64,000 bases of DNA from Holtermannia corniformis (GCA_001599935.1 BCIJ01000008.1:1-64000), one strand, 5' to 3'. Numbered from the stretch's first letter, positions 1 through 8,150 are shown. Made by a program: numbers and translations. The notes: a model not told the origin generated them from the sequence alone.

Positions 1-497
1 GTGCCCTTGTACTGGGCGTGATGATCAACCATCAATTGGAAACACTGCGCAGTAAGCTGCTTGACAGCCTCTTTCTGCGTCATCCTAGGAGCATTGATTG
101 GGTCGGTTGTTGCGTCTGGGTCTGGGTCTTGGATGGAGTTCAACGGCGTAATGCCACCTCGACCGCGCGGAGCAGTCGATACGCCTCGACTACCCCAGCG
201 GCTCTGCCGAACCGCGCTTCCGGACCGTGTGCGAGGAGAAGGATCCGGAATTGGAGTCCCCTGTTCGTGACCATCGTCACCCTGAATGTCGTTGTCGCTG
301 GCCGCAGGCTCGAAGTTGTCACCGCTTTCACTACTTGTCTCGTGCTCTGGAGTGGCGATCCTCTTACGCTTGCGGGTGATCACAACCTCGACTTGCTGTC
401 GAGGAGAAGCAGTGGCCACCCCTGACTCGGGCTGTACCGAATGGCGAGGAGTGATGAGCAAGGGTGTGTACATACGAGTGGAGGGATTCGCAGACAT
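1..497 (-). CDS. Partial orphan ORF, N-terminus only, runs off left edge
   Basis: Reading leftward from an ATG at 497-495, an open frame continues without a stop to the window edge (about 165 codons). The product begins MSANPSTRMYTPLL and contains a basic cluster (TRKRKR), an acidic stretch (residues about 50-80) and Arg/Gly/Ser-rich segments. It ends in a more ordered part, MTQKEAVKQLTAQCFQLM. I do not recognise a family. Its position beside a Helitron fragment and satellites suggests a mobile-element or Gag-like/accessory protein, but that is inference from context. An ambiguous base lies at 500, just upstream of the start. The C-terminal part, which would decide the family, is outside the window. 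Confidence 0.45.
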   Translation of the reverse strand, partial: MSANPSTRMYTPLLITPRHSVQPESGVATASPRQQVEVVITRKRKRIATPEHETSSESGDNFEPAASDNDIQGDDGHEQGTPIPDPSPRTRSGSAVRQSRWGSRGVSTAPRGRGGITPLNSIQDPDPDATTDPINAPRMTQKEAVKQLTAQCFQLMVDHHAQYKG

Positions 498-580
498 TGN
501 TGGCGATGAATTGTGTATAAGAAGGAGACAAGTGGACGTGTTGGGATCAAGACAGGCAAATGTAGATACAAGTTGAACCG

Positions 581-660
581 TGCACGACCATGCATGGCTG
601 TGCATGACCATGCATGACCATGCATGGCCATGCATGGCCATGCATGGCCATGCACGCACG
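581..660. repeat. 10-bp tandem satellite (TGCATGGCCA units)
   Basis: Eight consecutive 10-bp units are visible, each a variant of TGCATGGCCA or TGCATGACCA and centred on the palindrome ATGCAT. Degenerate relatives (GTGCATGGTTATGCATCGCC and CATGCATGGC) recur at about 985-1013. The units do not belong to a convincing coding frame. Confidence 0.9.
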
Positions 661-1167
661 GATGGAGCAGCAGACGTGGCGCAAACACAACTGCCACTGC
701 CACGTGCAGCATGGACCTCACCGACAGCAGTGGCTAAGTACGACGGTCGAGCAATGCAGCGCGCAATCCTTGGCCAAGTGCGAGAGCGGGTTGATAATGT
801 AGCTGACTGAATAGGTGATATGCTATTGTTCGCCATTGTGCATGATCAGGAATATTGGGCAAAGTCAGCTTGGCCTCTGTCTGTCGAGAGCCCTCTCGCA
901 GTCGAGGCGCTCTGGGTCGGGCTTTCGGAGTGGTTTTTAGTGAAGGCGTGCGAGGCACATGGTTGTGCTAAGTTAACCGCGCCGTGCATGGTTATGCATC
1001 GCCATGCATGGCGCGGCACAGCGGGACCAAATTTTGGCGCGTCCCACGCGACTTTTGGCAAGACTTCCGCCGGAAGTATTTGGCTGGGCATTTGGCCTCT
1101 TAGGGCCTCTATAGTGTCCACTATAGTGTACCTTATAAGGGCATCTAGTGGTGTAGATATAGGTGGA
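661..1167. other. Non-coding stretch left of the Helitron fragment
   Basis: No convincing gene is seen. The stretch carries the outlying satellite units near 985-1013 and a perfect inverted repeat at 1109-1126 (CTATAGTG, TC spacer, CACTATAG). The similarity to PIF1 helicase begins abruptly at about 1168, so this segment probably lies outside the helicase-bearing element or replaced its 5' part. Confidence 0.5.
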
Positions 1168-1375
1168 TTCAAGATCCCCACAGACGTCACCGAAGACTCA
1201 GCATGCGCTGTACCAGCGCAGAGCACCCTTGCCGAATTGTTCCGACAAACAGTCCTCATTGTTTGGGACGAAGCTGTTATGCAGCACAGGCACTGCTTTG
1301 ACGCAGTGGCGAGAATGTTACAGGATGTTCGTCAATCAAATGAGCTGTTCGGCGGTGTGGTCATGCTCTTTGCAG

Positions 1376-1419
1376 GCAAGTCACCTATCCTTACATTATG
1401 ATCGTATTGACAAGCACAG
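1376..1419 (+). other. GC-AG spliceosomal intron in the helicase
   Basis: The exon reads CTC TTT GCA G, then GCAAGTCACC ... AAGCACAG, then GT GAC TTG CGA CAG. Removing these 44 nt joins LFAG to DLRQCLPVIP, the normal order in Helitron helicases. The donor GCAAGT is the classic GC-type 5' splice site, and TATTGAC is a possible branch site. Confidence 0.7.
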
Positions 1420-1550
1420 GTGACTTGCGACAGTGTCTGCCTGTAATTCCAAATGGCTCAAGAACACAGATTGTTGACGCAACAATCACGTCTGCTGAGT
1501 TTTGGGGTGCAACAAGGCATCTCAAATTGTCAATCAACATGCGCGTGCAA

Positions 1551-2036
1551 ACAGCCGGAGCTGGTGCAGACGGGGCCTTTTGTAAAGGATCGGCCGGCTG
1601 CGCCAACTGCTGCACCGACTGCTGCGCCACTGCCGCGCCCATGCTGCGGCTATTGCCGTGCCTTGCGCTGCAACTGATGCTGACGCTGACGCTGAGTGCC
1701 GCATCCTTGCCGCATCCTTGCCGCGTCCTTGCTGCGCCCAACACCAGCAACACCCTCAGCGTTCAGCAAAGCACTCAGCAAAGCGCACAGCGGTGGCAAA
1801 TGCTTATTATTAGAACGTAGTCTAGGTATATAAGAGAGGGAAACTGGACAGTGTCCTCTTTCCCTCAGAGCGTATGGATCTGATCAATTCATAAATCCTT
1901 AACTCCGACACCCTCAAGCAATTCGACTCTCTTGCTTGACAAGATATCTACTAGACATTGAAACATTACCTACGTACGACACGTGACTGAACTAAGCGAA
2001 GACTAGAGTAGCGCAAGCGCAACTCAACCCTTTGCA
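1551..2036. mobile_element. Insertion inside the Helitron helicase
   Basis: Coding similarity stops after INMRVQ at about 1550 and resumes with FAEWLL at 2037-2052. The intervening sequence is low-complexity CTGC/CTTGCCGCAT-rich repeats followed by the 220-bp repeat copy 1. Its right end is sharp at TTTGCA (2036); its left end is uncertain, and a TGCAAA lies at 1545-1550. No clear target-site duplication was found. It may be a solo LTR or a non-autonomous element. Confidence 0.5.
1817..2036 (+). repeat. 220-bp dispersed repeat, copy 1 (TATA-bearing)
   Basis: This copy begins GTAG.CTAGGTATATAAGAGAGGG, contains the near-palindrome GGACAGTGTCC and the segment GAGCGTATGGATCTGATCAA, and ends CAACCCTTTGCA. 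It aligns nearly end to end with 3329-3548, with a few substitutions and single-base indels. The TATATAAG element and the purine/pyrimidine tracts look promoter-like, as in the U3/R region of an LTR. Confidence 0.9.
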
Positions 2037-2896
2037 CCTTTGCTGAATGGCTGCTTGCAATTGGTGACGGCCGTGTGGATGACCACCCACACGCAATATC
2101 TCTTCCGCCAGAGATGTGCATCAAGACGAACAAGGAAAACAACTCGCTGGTGGCTGCAGTCTATGCCACCATCAGCGCAATCACTCCAACAGATGCGCAG
2201 CAATGCGCGTCATACTTCAGAAATCGCGTCATTCTTGCTGCCAGAAACATCAATGTGGACTCCTTGAACTCGCAGACGCTCAATCAACTATATGGGCAAC
2301 CACGAACCTATATGTCGGCGGATACTGCAATCGAAGAGAACCAAGCCTCTGGAAATTACCCACCTGAATACCTCGCATCAATCAACGTTGGCGGATTCCC
2401 ACTGCATGAGCTTCGGCTGAAGGTTGGAGCGCCAATCATCCTATTGCGCAATCTTAATCCTGCCGAAGGACTGTGTAACGGAACACGCCTTATCATTACA
2501 CACATGGGCAACAGAGTGTTACGGTGTACCATCCTCACCGGCGCCAATCAGAACAGCTCAGTGTTGCTCCCACGGATTGTATTGACCACCCCGCCTGGTG
2601 GCAAGCTTCCATTTACCCTGTCGCGCTTGCAATTCCCCGTTCGCCTTGCTTTTGCAATGTCAATCAACAAAGCGCAAGGTCAATCTCTTGAGCACGTCGC
2701 TCTGGACCTCACACAGCCAGTCTTCTCCCACGGACAGCTGTATGTTGCGTTGTCAAGAGCAACTCGACGGCAATGTCTACAAATCTTATTACCAGAAGCG
2801 GGAGGTTGGCAAACCCAGAACATCGTGTACCAAGAGGTTTTCTCCCGCACGGATAGCACTCCCGCCGGCAACGCTTCCACATTGTCTGAATTGTAA

Positions 2897-3132
2897 CAGC
2901 GCCCAACCGCCTTTCTATGGTAGCACCTGGCACATGACCATTTGCACATGTGCATGAAGTCATAAGGGAAAGTTGCACCCGCGTCATGATCTGACCCCAA
3001 TCAAACCAGGCCTCAGCCAGCTTTGCTTATCGGATCGGGTCGCACCGCGCGACAATCATAGGCTACGCAGGCCTTGCTCACGAACTACTGGAAGCGGAAG
3101 GAATCGGACAGCAACGTCATTGTCTGTAAAGG
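2897..3132. other. Spacer between helicase fragment and simple repeats
   Basis: I see no supportable gene. The segment lies directly after the helicase stop and may contain the remaining 3' part of that element. Confidence 0.35.
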
Positions 3133-3310
3133 ATTGGTCACGTGATCACTCACTTGGTCACTCACTCCCACTTGGTCACTTGTTCTCACTTGGTCACTTG
3201 TTCTCACTTGACCACTCACTTGACCACTTGCCTCCACTCACTCTCACTCACTCCACTCACTCCACTCACTCCCACTCATTCCCACTCATTCCCACTCTTG
3301 CTCACTCAGT
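3133..3310. repeat. Low-complexity CACT-type tandem repeats
   Basis: Runs of imperfect short repeats (CACTTGGTCACT, TTCTCACTTGGTCACT, then CACTCACTC and CCCACTCATT units) occupy this stretch. They lie directly upstream of copy 2 of the 220-bp repeat, just as repetitive sequence lies upstream of copy 1. Confidence 0.85.
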
Positions 3311-3328
3311 TGAGTGGCAAGAAGCCCT

Positions 3329-3548
3329 GTAGACTAGGTATATAAGAGAGGGAATCTGGGACAGTGTCCTCTTTCCTCAGAGCGTATGGATCTGATCAAT
3401 TCATAAATCCTTAAGACCGACAACCCTCAAGCAATTCGACTCTCTTGCTTGACAAGATATCAACTAGACATTGAAGCATTACCTACGTACGACACGCGAC
3501 TGAACTAAGTAAAGACTAGAGTAGCGCAAGCGCACTCAACCCTTTGCA
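3329..3548 (+). repeat. 220-bp dispersed repeat, copy 2 (TATA-bearing)
   Basis: This is the second copy of the repeat at 1817-2036, with the same start (GTAGACTAGGTATATAAGAG) and the same end (CAACCCTTTGCA). It lies 168 bp upstream of the ATG of the spliced gene at 3716, so its TATATAAG could serve as that gene's promoter. That is inference from position. Confidence 0.9.
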
Positions 3549-3715
3549 TTGTCATCGTCATCGTGAATGACAACGACAACGTCATCGTCCGTGCTATCCC
3601 GAGAGGCCACAGGATATAAGATCTGGTCTTACTTGTCATGCACTCCTGAACCACTGGCAGCCGCCGAGTCCTCCAAGGTTCACTGCGCCACACTGCTCTT
3701 CCTATCTTCGGCACC

Positions 3716-4548
3716 ATGTCTGCCCCCCAACACTACTGCTTTGCCTATGGACGGTTTGAAGTGCTGTCCATTGCAGCGGGAGATGACTTCAATCGCTCTA
3801 TAACAAGCAAAATCCAGCTGCCAGGAGGAAAAGGGGAACACGAGATTGCCCTATTCCTATGGGCGGCCAAGAACGACGTGCCGGAGATAGGGGAGGTCAT
3901 TGGAGTCTGGGGCAACTTTGCACACAACGGCACTGTGCGAGGTGTCCCTCAGATGTACGGTGATTATCAAGAAACATACTCTGCCACTGAGCCTGATGGT
4001 ACGCACGCAACCTACTCAACAGGTTACTAACACTCACTTAGACGTCAATTACTTTGCGTATCTGCCTGTGCTTGATCACACGGTAGTAATGCTGCAGGGT
4101 GCGGTTGAGTCTGCAACAGACTTCCGCACATTTGTTGTTCGGGGAAACTGCTACGGAGTTTGTCCATTCCGCAGGTTTCTGCGCGACTGACGGTCTGCAG
4201 AACAAACAGATGAACGACTTCCGTTTCAAAGTTGTCATGCCCACCACAAACCGCTGGGCAAAGACGCCGACGCCAAACTCAGGACAAATCGTTGCTCTTC
4301 GTGGGCACCTATTTGAGCGCAGTGCTGAAACGGGCGTATTCACATTAGCCTTAGAACACCTTGCTTTACCTGCTCGCGCCCCTACAGCAACGCCGTCCCC
4401 AAAGAAAATAACCCGTAAGGCAGCGTCAGTGTTGCCGAAGCCGTCCAAGAAGGCAAAGGGGAAGCAGGCAAGCCGCGAAGAGCAGGATGCAGGGGAGGAC
4501 ACGGCCGAGCCAGAGCAATCGTCCATGTCAAGCCGCACTTGCGATTAG
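3716..4548 (+). CDS. Three-exon orphan protein in the transposon island, possible OB-fold
   Basis: The exons read 3716-3998, 4042-4157 and 4201-4548. Intron 1 (43 nt) has GGTTACTAACACTCACTTAG at its 3' end. Intron 2 (43 nt) starts GTTTGT and ends GGTCTGCAG. Phases match, giving about 248 residues. The N-terminus reads MSAPQHYCFAYGRFEVLS. The middle and end contain strand-like segments (VNYFAYLPVLDHTVVMLQGAV, then SGQIVALRGHLFERS and TGVFTLALEHLAL). Their Gly/hydrophobic spacing resembles OB-folds. The tail is Lys/Ala/Pro-rich (ITRKAASVLPKPSKKAKGK) and then acidic. I do not recognise the family; a ssDNA-binding accessory protein of a mobile element is one possibility. Intact splice sites suggest it is, or recently was, expressed from the repeat copy upstream. 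Confidence 0.6.
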
Positions 4549-4646
4549 ACGCTTTTGTCTACGTGGAGAGATCATGCTGCTTAACTATGGGAACTTATGC
4601 TACTGAGCTGTGTAAAAGTAACGAGCCCATACCTACGCAAGCAAAG

Positions 4647-5314
4647 TGTCACGCCTACGGCGGTGTCACGTGGCGAGTAGCCGCTTCGCGGCGCTCAGAG
4701 TGCCACTGGTGCGAATCGCACCACTGTCTGTGCGCTGCGGCTGTGCCGCCGCGCCGTGCGCGCGCCCCTCGACTTCCGCATCGTCTCTTGTTGTATCTAC
4801 ATCGCTCGAATATTATAGTGTTCTCCCTATTCTCGCTCGTCGATCCTCGAGGTTCCTCGTAGTGCGGAACCTCGCCTTCCGCTGCGCGCCCGAGAGTTTC
4901 CCTTCCGGAGGTAGATCTTCGCCGATCTCGCCTCGACCTCTCAGTCCTCGTCTTCCTTAGGCGAGGGCGTCACACAAAGTCACTTAGAGTCCAAGCGTCG
5001 GCCTCTTGGCAAGACCTCTGGCTTATCGGCAACCGAACGTTCCGTCCCTCGGATGCAGATCTTTGCCGATCAGTGAAGATCTACCTCCGAAATTGAAACT
5101 CTCGGTTGCGCTGCGGAATGCGAGGGGAACCTGAAGGATCAACGAGCGAGAATAGAGTGAGAACGCTATCATATTCGAGCGATGTAAATACAACAGGAGA
5201 CAGCGCAGAAGACAAGGGAGCGCGCGTGGTGCGGCGAGACAGCGGCGCGACGGCACCAGCACTCTGAGCGCCGCGCAGCTGCTACTCGCCATGTGACGCT
5301 GCCGTAGGCGTGAC
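4647..5314. mobile_element. Foldback element: long imperfect inverted repeat
   Basis: The left arm (about 4647-4930) and the right arm (about 5060-5314) are imperfect reverse complements. The left arm starts TGTCACGCCTACGGCGGTGT and the right arm ends ACGCTGCCGTAGGCGTGACA. Both arms share GGCGAGTAGC, CGCGGCGCTCAGAGTGC, TTGTTGTATCTACATCGCTC-like and GGAGGTAGATCTTC segments in inverted order. Matching translations appear on opposite strands, as expected for such a structure. About 130 bp separate the arms. No transposase is encoded, so this would be a non-autonomous (MITE/foldback) element. Confidence 0.8.
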
Positions 5315-5355
5315 AGCGAAAGAACGCATCGCAAACTGGGTTGCCCAAGCACATG

Positions 5356-5426
5356 GACCGGCTACGCGACCAACCCTACACGAGCGCAATGCTCGCTTAG
5401 AGGTCAATCCGTAGAACACAGCGTCC
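5356..5426. repeat. Structured 71-bp repeat, copy 1
   Basis: The unit runs from GACCGGCTACGCGACCAACC to GTAGAACACAGCGTCC. It contains a CTACG/CGTAG pair, a GACC/GGTC pair and an inner hairpin CGAGC-GCAAT-GCTCG. Copies 2 and 3 follow at intervals of 100 and 112 bp. Confidence 0.85.
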
Positions 5427-5455
5427 GAGGCAACGTTGCCACAGGCGTGCATGCA

Positions 5456-5526
5456 GACCGGCTACGCGACCAACCCTACACGAGCATAATGCTTGCTTAG
5501 AGGCCAATCCGTAGAACACAGCATCC
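5456..5526. repeat. Structured 71-bp repeat, copy 2
   Basis: This copy has the same unit with a few changes. The hairpin reads CGAGC-ATAAT-GCTTG (one G-T pair) and GGTC has become GGCC. Confidence 0.85.
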
Positions 5527-5567
5527 GCAGCGACGTTGCAATGGTGGTTGAGTTGCGCACGCATGCG

Positions 5568-5638
5568 GACCGGCTACGCGACCAACCCTACACAAGCACA
5601 ATGCTCGCTTAGAGGTCAATCCGTAGAACACAGCGTCC
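5568..5638. repeat. Structured 71-bp repeat, copy 3
   Basis: This copy has the same unit. The hairpin reads CAAGC-ACAAT-GCTCG, and the outer CTACG/CGTAG pair and the GACC/GGTC pair are kept. Confidence 0.85.
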
Positions 5639-5773
5639 GCAATGCAAAGGTGCAATGGTGTTCGAGGAGCTGGCGGGCTGAACGATGCAGGCGTCAGCAC
5701 GCGTCAGCAGGATTTAGTCAGCGTAAATCACAGAAAAAAACATGATCACGTGCAGAAATTACATCTTTCGTAT

Positions 5774-7079
5774 CTATTCGCTGACGTCTAACCAATACAA
5801 ATCGTCTAAACTATCCTCTGCATTGCCCTTGTGGCCCTCGCAGCCGTTCGGTGTCAATGCAATCTCCCTCCTCCCCTGCACATACTCAATTGCGCGCCGA
5901 TCCACAAAGTTTGTTAAGTGAAAGCGGGAGTCGGCAAGTTCGTCTGGGAGTTTCGTCACCCAATGTGGTTGAGTGCGAGCAAGAAACAGCACCACAGTTC
6001 CTAAAGAAAGTTAGTAATGTACATGTCAAGCAATTGGACTCACCAGGTGGCTGCGGGCACTTCCAACCTAGAAGTGGCAAGTTCAGATCGCCGCCCCCAA
6101 CAGGCCACTTGACGTCTGAACTTGAAGCCATGGAGACATTCACCGTATACGAGTTCAGCAAGTTCTGAACATCTAGGTGCATGTTTTCTGATTGGCCGTT
6201 GCCAGCAGCAACAACATTTCCCAAATAGCCGAGTCGAAGATCAGAGACCTTGCCGACGGCCGCCCGCCTGACCTTGTAATTTGACCTGCGCAACGTCAGT
6301 GTGATCAATTACCTTTGCTAACCTACGACTTGAGCGCATCCCATTGACCCTTGTCAAACTTCTTGAGATAGCTCATGACTGGGCGCCCGACATGATAATC
6401 ATACCGTTCGAGAAACGCAATGATTGCCTCTTCGTGCTTCGCGTCCTTTGGTCTGGACTCGGCCGTCTGCCAAGGCTTCGTCGTGGGGCTGGGACGAAGC
6501 CAGAAACCGTAGTGATAGTCGTGAAAGATCATTGATCGAGTTTGATGCTTGGGTTTTGCCTTGCGCAAGCTGGAAGACCGTTCGTCGAGCCCCTTGGCTT
6601 TCCGCACTGCCGCGGCGGCAGCTCGACGAGCATCAGACTTCGCTTTTGCACTGGTCTGCGCTCCAGTCAGAACAGCACCTTACGGACAAGCACTCACTAA
6701 TATAACTTTTGCCCACAGTTTCTGCAGTTCGGCAATGCCATCCAGAGAAATTACATTGTCTAGGCGAAGCACGGCCCATTTCGGGACAGGGAAGATGTCC
6801 TCAGAATTGATCTTAAGGCCTGCCATAGGATGGGTATTGCGAATGCCACTGTTGACTCCTACAGGAAGTGTGCGTAGAGTTGGGTTAAGATTGTTCGCAA
6901 CATATGCCTGAACTGTCTTAGGGCGTGATGAGCCGCGAATGAAATGATGTTGGACGTCAGGCGAGGTGGTTGGCAATTGTTCCTCTGCGCTGATGAGCTA
7001 AATCCCGCTTCTGATTCCAATGAGTCTACGCACCAACAAATAATTCATTGAACGGCTGTGGTTCGACGCCCATCCGCAT
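5774..7079 (-). CDS. TET/JBP-like 2-oxoglutarate/Fe(II) dioxygenase, five exons
   Basis: Exons are 7079-7034, 6984-6698, 6655-6327, 6285-6044 and 6000-5774. Every junction is GT..AG with matching phase (for example GTGAGT ... TTACTAACTTTCTTTAG), giving 376 residues. The first half has an Ala/Arg/Lys-rich helix (about 113-140). The second half holds a candidate double-stranded beta-helix: HLD (His257, Asp259), then GGGDLNLPLLGW (284-295), then PPGTVVLFLARTQPHWV with His314, then Arg327 in SRFHLTNF. His-x-Asp, a distal His about 55 residues on and an Arg 13 later are the iron and 2-oxoglutarate ligands of short dioxygenases. GG.L.LP.LG..PG.VVLF matches the TET/JBP group, which in mushrooms is expanded together with KDZ transposons (established knowledge). 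The substrate, 5-methylcytosine or thymine, is not shown. All key residues are present and no frame breaks are seen, unlike its neighbours. Another 2OG oxygenase family remains possible. Confidence 0.6.
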
Positions 7080-7407
7080 CTTGACTAACTTTCTTCGCAC
7101 ATGCCTAGAGGTCCTTCAAATCTATTAGCAACCCCGTCTGCTGTTCTGGTCCGGCTACGCGTCCAACTCTACGCCAAGCAAGCTTGGTTTAGGAGTCAAA
7201 CCGTAGAACACAGCGACCAAAGCAACTCACGTAGATGCTTGCCCCCCTTCAGCCTCTGCACTTGCCATCTTTCGCTTTGCCGAGGGTTGCGGAGTCATGT
7301 TATTGTCTGGCATGATTGTATCCAATGATATTGTCGGCTACTGCCAAACTGTCAGTCGCCGCTAGACGCTGTGCACCCAGACGTCGTGTGTAGCAACACC
7401 CCATGCT
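7080..7407. other. Upstream region of the dioxygenase gene with repeat copy 4
   Basis: I see no gene. The stretch carries the distant structured repeat at 7149-7218 and would hold the promoter of the leftward gene at 7079. Confidence 0.5.
7149..7218. repeat. Structured 71-bp repeat, diverged copy 4
   Basis: The unit keeps CCGGCTACGCG at the left and CCGTAGAACACAGCG at the right, but the middle has diverged. The hairpin has become CCAAGC-AA-GCTTGG, still perfectly paired although its bases differ from copy 1. It lies about 1.5 kb from the other copies, on the other side of the dioxygenase gene. Confidence 0.7.
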
Positions 7408-7545
7408 AGAGCCATGTGCTAATTCATGTGCTACAGCCATGTGCTAGAGCCATGCGCTAATTCATGTGCTAGAGCCATGCGCTCATTCATGTGCCAGAGC
7501 CACGCCCTAATTCATGTGCCAGAGCCACCCGCTAATTCATGTGCT
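7408..7545. repeat. 25-bp tandem array
   Basis: About five units resembling AGAGCCATGCGCTAATTCATGTGCT follow each other, with one short 13-bp unit. Point changes (GCTC/GCTA, CATG/CACG) mark single units. No coding frame fits. Confidence 0.85.
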
Positions 7546-7559
7546 CGCACGCTCGCGCA

Positions 7560-7834
7560 GCACTCACAAAATTCTAATGCGAAAATTCCTAATGTTCAAT
7601 CCTAATGCTCAAGTTACTCTCTTCTCCATAGTAGGAAAGAGAGGAATTAGACTGATATTACAATTGCGCATGTTTTTTTTAATGACCTTTCTAGATTTGG
7701 GGGAACTTTTTTTTTAATTTGGCTGGTGACTGAGCCAAATGGGTGTACATTTAGGGCTAATCAGGTGCGCAAATGAGGCCAAAACAGCCACTTTTTGGAC
7801 CTTGTGCGTATGAATTTTAGGTTAATTACGACGC
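7560..7834. other. AT-rich gene-free stretch
   Basis: Base composition is clearly more AT-rich than the rest of the window, with T8 and T10 runs (about 7672-7715) and ATTCTAATG/ATCCTAATG repeats. No gene is supported. Its end coincides with a GC-rich hairpin at 7835. Confidence 0.6.
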
Positions 7835-7864
7835 CGGCGAGCGAAGCGAGCGCCGACTGCTAGT
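7835..7864 (+). mobile_element. Possible Helitron 3' terminus (hairpin plus CTAG-T)
   Basis: CGGCG-AGCGAAGCGAG-CGCCG can form a short GC hairpin and is followed after ACTG by CTAGT, which fits the CTRR-T end of Helitrons. The spacing is shorter than usual and no matching 5' TC end was found, so this is tentative. Confidence 0.25.
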
Positions 7865-8150
7865 AGTATAGTATCCGCAAACACAACGTGAGGTTTGGCG
7901 CGGAATCCTTTGTTGTACCGCTAAACCACCATCCCACCGAATTTACCACCATTGTGTTCAGGAAGGATCTCGAGGATACGTCACGCCTCTCCAGAATTGT
8001 ACATGTTCGACCGCGGTAGACTTGACAGGGTTGCCTTCAGATTGCGAAGTCAGCTTCGCTCACAAGCGTTCGTAGCGACGTCATACCCGTTCAGGCATGA
8101 CATATAAAGCGCTAGAGACTGAGTGCCGGGATGCACAACATCTGCCAGAC

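Larger units (their letters stand above)
1168..2896 (+). pseudogene. Helitron-type PIF1 DNA helicase, 5'-truncated and interrupted
   Basis: This is the helicase half of a RepHel protein from a rolling-circle Helitron. Visible PIF1-family blocks in order are FKIPTDVTED (1168), Walker B IVWDEAVMQHR (1258), the GDLRQCLPVIPNGS block (from about 1420) and INMRV (about 1530-1548). After an insertion come [13 protein letters not shown] (2040), [20 protein letters not shown] (about 2430), and the C-terminal [17 protein letters not shown] and YVALSRA motifs (2650-2760), with a stop at 2894-2896. The Walker A part and the Rep nuclease are missing. A 44-nt GC-AG intron (1376-1419, donor G|GCAAGT) restores the frame between Walker B and the next block. 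About 480 bp between INMRV and FAEW is foreign and contains a 220-bp repeat also seen at 3329. The gene cannot make a full helicase as it stands. Confidence 0.85.

Noticed and set aside
1398..1820. Continuous rightward frame through the helicase insertion
   Set aside because: The first 50 codons are real helicase sequence. The rest (Cys/Ala/Leu-rich) comes from low-complexity repeats in the inserted DNA.
1545..2036. TGCAAA/TTTGCA as terminal inverted repeats of the insertion
   Set aside because: Six bases are too few, no target duplication flanks them, and the second repeat copy lacks a matching left end.
5356..5638. CRISPR-like array
   Set aside because: Only three units of 71 bp with related, unequal spacers in a eukaryotic genome. 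This is a structured tandem repeat, not a CRISPR.
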